DNA of 64,000 bases from Jiella pacifica (GTDB taxonomy: Bacteria; Pseudomonadota; Alphaproteobacteria; Rhizobiales; Rhizobiaceae), in assembly GCF_010500815.1 (NCBI RefSeq), contig NZ_JAAAMG010000002.1:197730-261729 (forward strand). The letters are read 5' to 3'. This document shows, one piece after another, positions 29,563 to 37,884 of the stretch (the first letter of the stretch is position 1; each line of letters starts with the position of its first letter). Below the pieces are notes generated by a model. That model made no database searches and had not been told where the DNA came from. It was given only the letters and a program-made list of their open reading frames with translations. The position numbers were made by a program, and so were the translations under genes.

Positions 29563-30567
29563 ATGGATTTCGCGGTTCTCTGGGCGTTCCTCATCGCCTT
29601 CGCCGTCTTCGCCTATGTCGTCCTCGACGGCTTCGATCTGGGAACGGGGATCCTCTTTCCGTTTCTCGGCCGGCACGAGAGCCGCGATACGGCGATGAAC
29701 TCCGTCGCCCCGATCTGGGACGGCAACGAGACCTGGCTGGTGCTCGGCGGCGGCGGCCTCTTTGCCGTCTTCCCGTTGGCCTATGCGATCATCATGCCGG
29801 CACTCTACGCGCCGATCATCGCCATGCTTTTGGCGCTGATCTTTCGGGGGGTCGCCTTCGAATACCGGTTCAAGACGGTGCGCGGCCGCTGGATGTGGGA
29901 CGTATCCTTCTTCACCGGTTCGCTCGTCGCCGCCTTCTGCCAGGGTCTTGCGCTGGGCACGCTGGTGCAGGGCATCGAAGTCTCGAACAGAGCCTATGCC
30001 GGCGGCTGGTTCGACTGGCTGACGCCGTTCTCGCTGATGACGGGGGTTTCGGTCGTTGCCGGCTACGCGCTCCTCGGCGCGACCTGGCTGGTGATGAAGA
30101 CCGAAGGTGACGTCCACGACATCGCCCGCCGCTACGCCTATGTCCTCGCCGGCGCAACGCTGGCGGCGATCGGCATCGTCAGCCTGTGGATGGCCTATCT
30201 GCAGCCGGAATTTTATACGCGCTGGTTTTCCTCGACGGCGCAGTTCGCAAGCGTCGCGTGGGTGCCGCTGCTGCTCCTGGTCTTCGCCTTCAGCCTCTTC
30301 CAGTCGCTCATCGCAGGGCGCCATCACCGGCCGTTCTTCTCGGTGCTCGGCTTGTTCCTGCTCTGCTTCGTCGGCCTCGGGATCAACTTCTATCCGAACA
30401 TCATCCCACCGGACGTGACGATCTGGCAGGCGGCAGCGCCCGAATCCAGCCTGATCTTCCTGCTCGTCGGCGCCGCGGTTCTGATCCCGGCGATCCTGAT
30501 CTATACCGGCTTTGCCTACTGGATCTTCCGCGGCAAGGTGCGCGAGGGCGAAGGATATCACCATTGA
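29563..30567 (+). CDS. cioB: cytochrome bd-type ubiquinol oxidase subunit II
   Basis: The 334-residue membrane partner of CioA has the subunit II signature FAYVVLDGFDLGTGILFPFLG, then PIWDGNETWLVLGGGGLFAVFPLAYA and FRGVAFEYRFK. About eight hydrophobic helices are visible. The stop overlaps the TTG start of the small DUF2474 gene, so the three genes form one operon. Confidence 0.95.
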   Translation: MDFAVLWAFLIAFAVFAYVVLDGFDLGTGILFPFLGRHESRDTAMNSVAPIWDGNETWLVLGGGGLFAVFPLAYAIIMPALYAPIIAMLLALIFRGVAFEYRFKTVRGRWMWDVSFFTGSLVAAFCQGLALGTLVQGIEVSNRAYAGGWFDWLTPFSLMTGVSVVAGYALLGATWLVMKTEGDVHDIARRYAYVLAGATLAAIGIVSLWMAYLQPEFYTRWFSSTAQFASVAWVPLLLLVFAFSLFQSLIAGRHHRPFFSVLGLFLLCFVGLGINFYPNIIPPDVTIWQAAAPESSLIFLLVGAAVLIPAILIYTGFAYWIFRGKVREGEGYHH

Positions 30568-30704
30568 CCCCGGACGAGGTCAGACGAGAATCCGACGAAA
30601 GCCCGCGCTGGCATCGCTGGCTGTGGTTCGTCCTGTTCTGGATGGCCGGCGTCGGCATGGTCGGCGCGATCGCCCTGACGATCCGGCTTGCGCTGATCGG
30701 ATAA
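30564..30704 (+). CDS. DUF2474-type small subunit of the bd oxidase
   Basis: A 46-residue protein follows cioB, starting at a TTG that overlaps the cioB stop (TTGA). It is charged at the N-terminus, then has WLWFVLFWMAGVGMVGAIAL, a single membrane helix. DUF2474 proteins sit after cioB/cydB in many proteobacteria and correspond in position to CydX, a small stabilising subunit of the oxidase. Frame, position and helix support the call despite the unusual start codon. Confidence 0.75.
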   Translation: MTPDEVRRESDESPRWHRWLWFVLFWMAGVGMVGAIALTIRLALIG

Positions 30705-30802
30705 CATTGGGGTTTATCGGCATCCCCTCCGGCGTGATGGCATAGCCGCAGATATTCGCGCGAGAGTTCATCCCCTTCTTGTAAAGCCTGCGCCTTTTCA
30801 GG

Positions 30803-31726
30803 TCACTCGATGCAGAGTTTCCACGCGTCATGGCCTAGATTCGCAATGACCTGCGGATTCTGATCCGGCAAAGGGCTGCGGCAGCGGCCATCCGAACTCC
30901 ACCGACCCATGTATCGGTAGGGCTGGCCGCCGAATTCCACCCAGACCTCAGACAGATCGTTTTTGTCGGTTTGAACGATGTAGCTGAATTCGCTGCCTGA
31001 AGGGTCGTAGACAAGCTCCGCTTGGCCGTTGCCGATCGTCGGCGTCAGCGTCGCCGCCATGCAGCGGTAACTCGCATAGTCGGTTCGGCAATTGCCGACG
31101 AACTCCTCGCCGCGCCGGTTCGGGTCCGGCATTTGCGACGCGCCGGCCGATGCGGTGCGGGCAAGTGCGACTGGCCGCGCCGCGTTGCGTGGTGCTGCGG
31201 CACCCTCCGGATTGCCACGGCTCGCCACGCATTCCTGGACTTTCAGCGCAGCCGCCGCGGTGCCTTTCAATTGCATCTCGTACCAGATGTCGCCCAGGCG
31301 GATTTCCATCCGGCTACCCTTGGCAATCCTTTCGTACTCGCCCTTATGGGGAAACAGGATTACCCATTCGCCGCTGCCCCACCCGCTTATCCCCGACTTG
31401 TGTCCGTCGACTTCGAAGGTCCCATAAGGCGTTTCGCCGGAGAACGGGTGCTTGATGGCGATCTGCCACTGCGGGCCGATGTCGTAGCCGAAGCGCCATG
31501 TCAGTTCCGGCGTTGCCGTTTCCGCCGCACAGAAGGCGAATCCCTCGTCGGTGCTGCCGGAGACCACGTTCCAGCCGCGCGTCTCGGCGTAAAAATCGCC
31601 CTGCGTGACTTCGGGATCATCGACGATGGTGATGGAACCGTCGCCCCTCTCCGGTGCCTGAGCAAGTACAGGACCGCCAAGCCAAAGGAGAAGTGCACAG
31701 GCGAACCAACGGGACGAACCGATCAT
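30803..31726 (-). CDS. exported hypothetical protein
   Basis: The 307-residue protein has a clear signal peptide (WFACALLLWLGGPVLAQA) and no other membrane segment. The mature part contains several aromatic beta-like segments and five cysteines, two of them in NCRTDYASYRCMAATL, which may form a disulfide. An Ala/Pro/Arg-rich linker divides an N-terminal domain from a C-terminal one. No family is recognised. It is convergent with the cio operon. Confidence 0.7.
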   Translation of the reverse strand: MIGSSRWFACALLLWLGGPVLAQAPERGDGSITIVDDPEVTQGDFYAETRGWNVVSGSTDEGFAFCAAETATPELTWRFGYDIGPQWQIAIKHPFSGETPYGTFEVDGHKSGISGWGSGEWVILFPHKGEYERIAKGSRMEIRLGDIWYEMQLKGTAAAALKVQECVASRGNPEGAAAPRNAARPVALARTASAGASQMPDPNRRGEEFVGNCRTDYASYRCMAATLTPTIGNGQAELVYDPSGSEFSYIVQTDKNDLSEVWVEFGGQPYRYMGRWSSDGRCRSPLPDQNPQVIANLGHDAWKLCIE

Positions 31727-31925
31727 CTGAGCAGCCTTTCAGAAGCAAGTAGCGACGAGGACGCAGAACCGACGATAACGCCATGTTCCGCAGATTGATG
31801 GTGGCTGGATATGATGCTATTCAGGACACCGCATCGCAGAGTGAAAATCAACGCAAACGAAATGATCTTGCGCCCCGCGCGGTCGGTTTCCTGATCGTGC
31901 TAGGATCCGATGGATCGTCCGGCTT

Positions 31926-32417
31926 TCAAGAGTTCGCCTGGATACATTGCACCAGGCTGTTCGTGACGGTGGAGGTGTTGTCGCCGAGATCGACCTCGAC
32001 CGTCGTCGGCCCGACGACGGCGACGCCGCCGCCCTGTTGCGCGATGGCATCCAGCGAAAAATCCTCGATCGGTCCGAAGACGAGCAGATTGCCCGACGTG
32101 TAAGCGGGCGTGTCGATTGGGCCATCCGTCAGGTTCATGTGGGCCTTCGGATATTTCCCGTTCAGCCCGCGAGGGATCGGCGACACCGAGACGTACCATT
32201 TCCAGTTCGCATAGACATCGATCCGGTAGGTGCTGCCACTGCGGTTACGCGTTGCGCGACACCGGACCCTCCACTCCCCCTTCACCGCTTCCTGCGTGAG
32301 GCTCCAGCCGCTGATCGGCTGTCCGAAGGGTTCCGCCTGTACGTGAGCCGGCGAGCCGCCCACAATCATAGCCCCGACCAGCACGATGGCTCGTGCGGCG
32401 CGCTGAAAAGTCTTCAT
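31926..32417 (-). CDS. exported hypothetical protein
   Basis: The 163-residue product has a signal peptide (ARAIVLVGAMIVGGSPAHVQA) and a mature beta-rich domain with SGWSLTQEAVKGEWRVRCRAT and a C-terminal cysteine in SLVQCIQANS; two cysteines may pair. The start at 32417 is the Met just before the signal peptide. No family is recognised. The flanking 200 bases on its downstream side (31727-31925) contain nothing I can name. Confidence 0.6.
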   Translation of the reverse strand: MKTFQRAARAIVLVGAMIVGGSPAHVQAEPFGQPISGWSLTQEAVKGEWRVRCRATRNRSGSTYRIDVYANWKWYVSVSPIPRGLNGKYPKAHMNLTDGPIDTPAYTSGNLLVFGPIEDFSLDAIAQQGGGVAVVGPTTVEVDLGDNTSTVTNSLVQCIQANS

Positions 32418-32767
32418 TTCCTGTTTTGCCTTCGTGATGCCGACATCGCCGGCTGCTGTCCCGAGCACGCGCAGCGACCCCACCCGCCCCTTCCGCAACG
32501 TCAATATCACAGATGTTTGCGCTGAACAGCCTAGTGAACTGGGAGACCATCAAAAAATTTCAGTGTCGCACAGTGACGAGGTTCTTCAGATCTGAAGCCG
32601 CACGCTAGTGGTGTAGATCGAATCCGACTCACCTTATTGGTCCGAGAAAGAGAGAGATCACAGAGCTCAAGTCGATCCGAATACTTTCAATGTGTTCTGC
32701 TTCAAATGTGCCTGAAGGCGGGCGCCCAGTAGGGTTGCCGCTCATTCGGCTGATCCGGCCGCCCGCG
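32418..32767. other. 350-base intergenic region
   Basis: Between the exported hypothetical protein (start at 32417) and the end of tag. It is AT-richer than its neighbours around 32510-32690 and should contain a promoter for the minus-strand gene. No gene, RNA or strong hairpin was recognised. Confidence 0.5.
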
Positions 32768-33421
32768 CTACACGCGCAACGGCCGCTGGAACCGCACGCG
32801 CTCCGCCTCGCAGTCCGCTCGTACCGTACATCCCTCGATGTGGTCGTTGACGAAGCCCATGGACTGCATGAAGGCATAGACGGTGGTTGCGCCGACGAAG
32901 CTGAAGCCCTGCTTCTTCAGCGCCTTAGACAGGCGGATGGAGGCGGCGCTCGACGGAGTCGCGCGAATGAAGGCGATATCCACCTCATCCGGGCGCTCGC
33001 CTTTTTCAGGCTCGAACGACCAGAGAAACGCCGCCAACGAGCCGTGGCTCTCCTGGATAGCCGCGGCGCGCCGGGCATTGTTGATCGCCGAGACGATCTT
33101 GCCGCGATGGCGGACGATGCCGGGATTCGTCACCAGCCGCTCGACGTCCGCCTCGCCCATCCGTGCGACGCGCTCGATGGAAAAGCCCTCGAATCCTTCG
33201 CGGAACGCTTCGCGCTTCCTCAGGATCGTCAGCCAGGAGAGCCCGGCCTGGAAACCTTCCAGGCAGAGCTTTTCGTAGAGCCGATCGTCGTCGGCCGTCG
33301 GCCGGCCCCACTCCTCGTCGTGATAGCGGCGATAGAGCGGATCGGCGCCATGCCAGGCGCAGGCGAGCGAGCCATCGTCCCGGCGGATCAATCCGTCTGC
33401 GATGTGGTGATCGGCGTCCAT
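32768..33421 (-). CDS. tag: DNA-3-methyladenine glycosylase I
   Basis: Tag removes 3-methyladenine from alkylated DNA. The 217-residue protein contains CAWHGADPLYRRYHDEEWG, FQAGLSWLTILRKREAFREGF with the catalytic Glu/Trp region, and NDHIEGCTVRADC. The Zn ligands are a Cys near residue 20, the His of YHDEEWG, the His of NDH and the Cys of EGC; all four are present. Start 33421 gives the usual N-terminal extension for Rhizobiales. Confidence 0.94.
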   Translation of the reverse strand: MDADHHIADGLIRRDDGSLACAWHGADPLYRRYHDEEWGRPTADDDRLYEKLCLEGFQAGLSWLTILRKREAFREGFEGFSIERVARMGEADVERLVTNPGIVRHRGKIVSAINNARRAAAIQESHGSLAAFLWSFEPEKGERPDEVDIAFIRATPSSAASIRLSKALKKQGFSFVGATTVYAFMQSMGFVNDHIEGCTVRADCEAERVRFQRPLRV

Positions 33422-33522
33422 GGCCGAAAGCTCATGTCAGTCGGCGCGCCGGCTGGCAAGAGCTCAAACCGCCGTCGAACCCATGCCGGCGGCGAGGCTG
33501 CTGGCGCGTCCAGCAGACGATC

Positions 33523-33717
33523 TCACGCGTCCTTCAGCCGCCGCGACGAGCAGCGATAGCGCTGCAGCGACCATTTCGGCCGTCCGTTCATGTAGTTGGC
33601 GGCAACCGCCTGGCCGAACATAGCGCATTGCATGATCGAGCCGTCGAAGGCGACGTCCTCGGCATGGCAGTTGGCGGGCTGGGAATTCAGGCACATGACC
33701 AAAGTCAGGGCGATCAT
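33523..33717 (-). CDS. small conserved hypothetical protein
   Basis: The 64-residue protein has four cysteines (MCLNSQPANC, MQCAMF, RYRCSS) and the phrase PKWSLQRYRC. I recall many Rhizobiales genes with the same pattern (short hydrophobic N-terminus with NSxPxxC, then G..A..W/Y...HPKW.L..WRC). The N-terminus could be a short signal sequence. Function is unknown. Confidence 0.7.
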   Translation of the reverse strand: MIALTLVMCLNSQPANCHAEDVAFDGSIMQCAMFGQAVAANYMNGRPKWSLQRYRCSSRRLKDA

Positions 33718-34167
33718 GGATCGGCTCCGGGTGCTGGGCCGCTCCTCCCTGGCGGCACGGTGGATGGTCGTCCGCCTCTTCGGCCGGACGTGACCCTTTC
33801 GAACGCCTTCCCCGTGTCGGCCTCGAACGGGCCTTTGCTATCCGGCCTTCGCGACCTTGGCCTTGCCAGTGGAACCGGCAGACGCCGGCGATGGTAGCAG
33901 CTTTGCTGCACTGCACAACGCCCTCAAATTGGGCTATTTCTGTATTGCCTATGGTTTCATCGTCTCCTTGCACCAAACAGCTTTGCCACGCGGGTCGAGC
34001 GGGCCGCCGCGGCCGCGCGACAACCCCCTGTTAACCCTAGGGAACGGTTTCGAAAGATCGTTAGCGGCCAGGCGCTTGGGATTAACCATTCGCTTGGTCT
34101 TTCGCGCGAGCCTCTGAGGCGAGCCGGTCGCATGAGAGGCGACCGATCGTCACATGAGGAGACACAG
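33718..34167. other. 450-base intergenic region
   Basis: Between the small conserved protein (-) and the first L,D-transpeptidase (+). It must contain both promoters. The section 33900-34110 is AT-richer. No coding region, RNA or clear operator was recognised. Confidence 0.5.
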
Positions 34168-34893
34168 ATGCTTTCACGAGCAGCCCTCGCTGCGCTCGCC
34201 GTCGGCACGAGCCTGGCATTCTGCGCCGGTTCCGCCGGGGCGCAGGAGCGAAACGCCTGGCGCCCCGCCGTCCGCATCGCCCCCGGCGTCGGCGGACCCT
34301 GGATGATGGAATTCGCTTCGCCCAGCGGCGTGGTGCTCGGCGCCCGCACCCCCGATTCCGCCGCCGCGATCCAGTCTGTCGCGCTCGCCGGCCAGCCGGC
34401 TCAAGGTGGTCGCACCCTCGACCCGCGCCACGCGATCGATCCGAAGTTCCTGCCCCAGGACGTGGCCTATGCCGGCAACGAGAAGCCGGGCACCATCGTC
34501 ATCGATTCCAGGTCGCACTTCCTCTATCTCGTCGGCGAAAACGGCACCGCCCGCCGCTACGGCGTCGGCACCGGTAAGGAGGGCTTCGGCTGGTCCGGCA
34601 CCCACCGCGTCACCCGCAAGGCCGAATGGCCGGGCTGGACCCCGCCCGCGCAGATGATTGCCCGCGAGAGGAAAAAGGGTCGCAACCTGCCATCCCACAT
34701 GCCCGGCGGCCCGGCCAATCCGCTCGGCGCACGGGCGATGTATCTCGGCTCCACCCTCTACCGCATCCACGGCACCAACCAGCCCTGGACGATCGGCCGC
34801 AATGTCTCCTCGGGCTGCATCCGCATGCGCAACGAGGACGTCACGGATCTCTACGGTCGGGTGCCGGTGGGCACGAAGGTGATCGTCCTCTGA
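34168..34893 (+). CDS. L,D-transpeptidase (YkuD domain)
   Basis: The 241-residue exported enzyme would form 3-3 cross-links in peptidoglycan or attach proteins to it in the periplasm. It has a signal peptide (LAALAVGTSLAFCAGSAGAQ), KPGTIVIDSRSHFLYLV at the YkuD domain start, and the catalytic IHGTNQPWTIGRNVSSGCIRM with nucleophile Cys and conserved His. ATG 34168 has GAGGAG upstream. A second L,D-transpeptidase follows 312 bases downstream, sharing most of the catalytic domain. Confidence 0.92.
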   Translation: MLSRAALAALAVGTSLAFCAGSAGAQERNAWRPAVRIAPGVGGPWMMEFASPSGVVLGARTPDSAAAIQSVALAGQPAQGGRTLDPRHAIDPKFLPQDVAYAGNEKPGTIVIDSRSHFLYLVGENGTARRYGVGTGKEGFGWSGTHRVTRKAEWPGWTPPAQMIARERKKGRNLPSHMPGGPANPLGARAMYLGSTLYRIHGTNQPWTIGRNVSSGCIRMRNEDVTDLYGRVPVGTKVIVL

Positions 34894-34952
34894 AGATCGC
34901 CCAGCCGGGCAAGGCCGCCTGCGGTCGGCCGGCGCCGGACGCCATCCGCCCC

Positions 34953-34975
34953 GCCACGCCACGCCACGCCACGCC
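34953..34975 (+). repeat. short tandem GCCAC repeat
   Basis: The 5-base unit GCCAC is repeated 4.6 times in the 312-base gap between the two L,D-transpeptidase genes. The rest of that gap (34894-35205) contains the promoter region of the second gene and nothing else I recognise. Confidence 0.8.
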
Positions 34976-35205
34976 TCACGAAATTGTTACGAAATACGGC
35001 CATTTCGTGCGGGATCGATCCGTCGACCTTCCGCATTTGAAACATGGCGAAAACATGGTGGTGTGATGGCGTGCATCCGCCGGCCCGAAGCGGCCGGCCC
35101 ATCGGCCGAAGGCACCGATGGATGAATGCGAGGCCACTGGCAACGTCCGTGGCTGTAACCACAGAAAGCCTGCCGATCGAGCGGGCATTGGCTGGAGAGA
35201 AGTTG

Positions 35206-35937
35206 ATGAAAGTCTTGAACAAGCTCGTCATGGGCATGGCCGCAGTCGGCATGGTGTCGTCGCTTGCGGCCGAAGCCTCGGCGGAGACGACACGCCGTTA
35301 CAACTATGCGACCTTCTCGTGGGAAGAGGTGGACGCGAATGCGCCCGCCGCAAGGCAGCGCCAGATCCTGGCCCGCAAGCCGGCCGCCGAGTTCATGCGC
35401 CGCGAGGTCCGCATCCAGACCGACGAGAAGCCCGGCACGGTCATCGTCGATTCCAGCCGGCGCTACCTCTACTTCGTCGAGGGCAACGGCATGGCGACGC
35501 GCTACGGCGTCGGCGTCGGCAAGGAAGGCTTCGGCTGGTCCGGCACGATGAAGGTCGGCCGCAAGGCCGAGTGGCCGGGCTGGACGCCGCCGGCGGCCAT
35601 GGTCAAGCGCGAGCGGGCCAAGGGCCGCGAACTGCCGGCCTATATGGCGGGAGGCCCGGGCAACCCGCTCGGCGCGCGCGCCATGTATCTTTTCCGCGGC
35701 GGCCGCGACTCGATGTTCCGCATCCACGGCACCAACCAGCCCTGGACCATCGGCCAGATGATGTCGTCGGGCTGCATCCGCATGATGAACGAGGACGTCG
35801 AGCATCTCTACAGCCGCGTCCCCGTCGGCTCCAAGGTCGTCGTCATCGGCCCGGACGGCCGCGGCGCAGGCAATGTCTATGCCGAGGTCGGTCCCGCCCG
35901 CCAGCCCGGGCTGCTTCAAGCGATTTTCGGCGGCTGA
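35206..35937 (+). CDS. L,D-transpeptidase (YkuD domain), second copy
   Basis: The 243-residue paralogue of the preceding gene has its own signal peptide (GMAAVGMVSSLAAEASA), KPGTVIVDSSRRYLYFVEG and the catalytic IHGTNQPWTIGQMMSSGCIRM. It differs in having a short C-terminal tail (residues 225-243) that is Gly/Pro-rich. ATG 35206 has GGAGAG 8 bases upstream. A 9 bp hairpin follows at 35960. Confidence 0.92.
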   Translation: MKVLNKLVMGMAAVGMVSSLAAEASAETTRRYNYATFSWEEVDANAPAARQRQILARKPAAEFMRREVRIQTDEKPGTVIVDSSRRYLYFVEGNGMATRYGVGVGKEGFGWSGTMKVGRKAEWPGWTPPAAMVKRERAKGRELPAYMAGGPGNPLGARAMYLFRGGRDSMFRIHGTNQPWTIGQMMSSGCIRMMNEDVEHLYSRVPVGSKVVVIGPDGRGAGNVYAEVGPARQPGLLQAIFGG

Positions 35938-35959
35938 TCTCCCGCCCAGGACGGTTTCG

Positions 35960-35993
35960 ACGCCCGCCCTTCCCAACGAAGCGGCGGGCGTTT
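35960..35993 (+). terminator. intrinsic terminator after the second L,D-transpeptidase
   Basis: Arms 35960-35968 and 35983-35991 are a perfect 9 bp stem around a 14-base loop, followed by TT. It lies 22 bases after the stop. Confidence 0.6.
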
Positions 35994-36172
35994 GCGTGCC
36001 ATGAATGGCGCCCGCCTTGTCTCCCGGCAGCCCTTGCGCTATAGGCTCGGGCGTCCGCGCGGACACCCTTGGAGGCAGCGCGGAGTGAAGCGGCCCCGGC
36101 TCGGGCGCCGCTTTTCGTCGTTCCGGGCATGGGGCCCGTTCCGACCCCTCGAACATTGAAGGACGTTACGCC

Positions 36173-36838
36173 ATGCACCAGACCTTCACGGTCAAGGCCG
36201 AGGCGCGCGAAAAGGTCGGCAAGGGGGCCGCCAGACATCTGCGCCGCAACAACCAGATCCCCGCCGTCATCTATGGCGGCAAGGAAGAGCCGATGCCGAT
36301 CGCTCTGCCCTACAAGGAAACCTTCCTGGCGCTGCACGCCGGCGGTTTCATGACCTCGATCGCGACGATCGAAGTGGGCGGCAAGCAGATCAAGGTCCTG
36401 CCGAAGGACTACCAGCTCGAGCCGGTCCGCGACTTCCTCATGCACGTCGATTTCCTGCGCGTGTCCGAAGACACCCGCGTGACGGTCGAGATCCCCGTGC
36501 ATTTCGAGAACGAGGAAAAGTCCCCGGGCCTGAAGCGCGGCGGCACGCTCAACGTCGTTCGCCACGAGGTCGAGGTCGAGGCTCCGGCCGGCGAGATTCC
36601 GGAGTTCTTCACGATCGACCTGACCGGTCTCGAGATCAACGACTCGATTCACGCCTCGGCGCTGACCCTTCCGAAGGGCGTCGAGCTGACGATCACCGAT
36701 CGCGACTTCACCATCGCCACCATCGTTTCCCCGGCCGCGATGCGCTCGGAAGGCGACGAGGACGAGGCCGGCGAGACCGAGGTCACCGAGCAGAAGGCTC
36801 AGACCGTCGAGGGCGAGACCAAGGCCGGCAAGGAATAA
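36173..36838 (+). CDS. rplY: 50S ribosomal protein L25/general stress protein Ctc
   Basis: L25 binds 5S rRNA. The 221-residue long form (Ctc type) has the N-terminal L25 domain ([30 protein letters not shown]) and a C-terminal TL5-like beta domain ([35 protein letters not shown]), ending in an acidic Lys/Glu-rich tail. In Rhizobiales it commonly precedes pth and ychF, as here. Confidence 0.95.
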   Translation: MHQTFTVKAEAREKVGKGAARHLRRNNQIPAVIYGGKEEPMPIALPYKETFLALHAGGFMTSIATIEVGGKQIKVLPKDYQLEPVRDFLMHVDFLRVSEDTRVTVEIPVHFENEEKSPGLKRGGTLNVVRHEVEVEAPAGEIPEFFTIDLTGLEINDSIHASALTLPKGVELTITDRDFTIATIVSPAAMRSEGDEDEAGETEVTEQKAQTVEGETKAGKE

Positions 36839-36869
36839 GCCTTTCGGCTTTGTCTTGCGACATCATGCG

Positions 36870-36894
36870 ACGGCCGGGCATTGTCCGGCCGTTT
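36870..36894 (+). terminator. terminator between rplY and pth
   Basis: Arms 36870-36877 and 36885-36892 form a perfect 8 bp GC-rich stem with a 7-base loop, followed by TTT. It lies 31 bases after the rplY stop and about 76 bases before pth. Confidence 0.65.
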
Positions 36895-36969
36895 CTGCGA
36901 GCGCCGCCTTGATGCCGCTCGCGCGCCGCTGCGAGCCATGAACGCCAGGCTCAATCACGGAGATCATCG

Positions 36970-37701
36970 ATGCTTCTGATCGCAGGTCTGGGCAATCCGG
37001 GATCGAAATATGCCGGCAACCGCCACAATATCGGCTTCATGGCCGTCGACGAGATCGCCCGGCAGAACAGTTTTCCCGGCTGGTCGAAGAAGTTCTCCGC
37101 CGAGATCGCTGAAGGTCTCATCGGCGGCGACAAGGTGCTGCTCCTCAAGCCGCAGACATTCATGAACGAGTCCGGCCGCTCGGTCGGCGAGGCGGTGCGC
37201 TTCTACAAGCTAGAGCCCAAGGACGTCGTGGTCATCCATGACGAACTCGACCTCGCGCCGGCCAAGATGCGGGTGAAGACCGGCGGCGGCCATGGCGGGC
37301 ACAACGGGCTGAAGTCGATCGACGCCCATCTCGGCTCGAAGGACTATCGCCGGGTGCGCCTCGGGATCGGCCATCCGGGAGGCAAGGAGAAGGTCAACCC
37401 GCATGTCCTTGGCGACTTCGCCAAGGTCGACCGGGAATGGCTGGAGCCCTTCCTCGACGCCATCGCGCGCAACGTCGAGAGCCTCGCCAAAGGCGAGGAC
37501 GCAATGTTCATGAATAAGGTCAGCGTCGCCACCGGCGGCCGCGAGGAGCCCGCCGGCGCCAAGGGATCGGGCGCGTCGAAGCCAGCCCCGAAGGCCCAGA
37601 GCCACATCCAGCAGGCCCGCTCGCCGAAGCCGACGATCAAGGTGCCCGAAAAGGGCCCGATGGCGGAAATGCTCAGGCGGATGTTCGGGGGGAATGAATA
37701 G
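36970..37701 (+). CDS. pth: peptidyl-tRNA hydrolase
   Basis: Pth cleaves peptidyl-tRNA that drops off ribosomes. The protein begins [22 protein letters not shown] with the catalytic His, then has [26 protein letters not shown] with the catalytic Asp, and [15 protein letters not shown]. At 243 residues it is longer than the usual 190: an extra C-terminal tail of Ala/Lys/Pro-rich sequence (about residues 193-243) is present, as in other Rhizobiales. Confidence 0.96.
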   Translation: MLLIAGLGNPGSKYAGNRHNIGFMAVDEIARQNSFPGWSKKFSAEIAEGLIGGDKVLLLKPQTFMNESGRSVGEAVRFYKLEPKDVVVIHDELDLAPAKMRVKTGGGHGGHNGLKSIDAHLGSKDYRRVRLGIGHPGGKEKVNPHVLGDFAKVDREWLEPFLDAIARNVESLAKGEDAMFMNKVSVATGGREEPAGAKGSGASKPAPKAQSHIQQARSPKPTIKVPEKGPMAEMLRRMFGGNE

Positions 37702-37712
37702 GGGAAACAGCG

Positions 37713-37847
37713 ATGACTTCGATTGTCGTCCTGCTCCACAGTACACTTGGCGCGCTTTTTCCCTACAAAAAGGCTGCCACGTTTCGCAACCACACTTGTT
37801 ACAACTATCGCCGTATACGTCCCTGGACTTCGCCGGAACCGTCTTAG
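37713..37847 (+). other. possible small open frame or gene remnant after pth
   Basis: A 44-codon frame starts at ATG 37713 with AGGGGA 7 bases upstream. It begins MTSIVVLLHSTLGALFPY and ends at TAG 37845. It runs into the AT-rich islet and may be the start of a gene cut off by the islet. Coding status is doubtful. Confidence 0.2.
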
Positions 37848-37884
37848 AGTGCGAATAAACCACGCATCTTATGCAGACCGAACT

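Noticed and set aside
27994-30564. An 856-codon minus-strand frame opposite cioA and cioB
   Set aside because: Product is almost only charged residues (Asp, Glu, Arg, His), as expected for the complement of hydrophobic membrane protein genes. CioAB are clear on the other strand.
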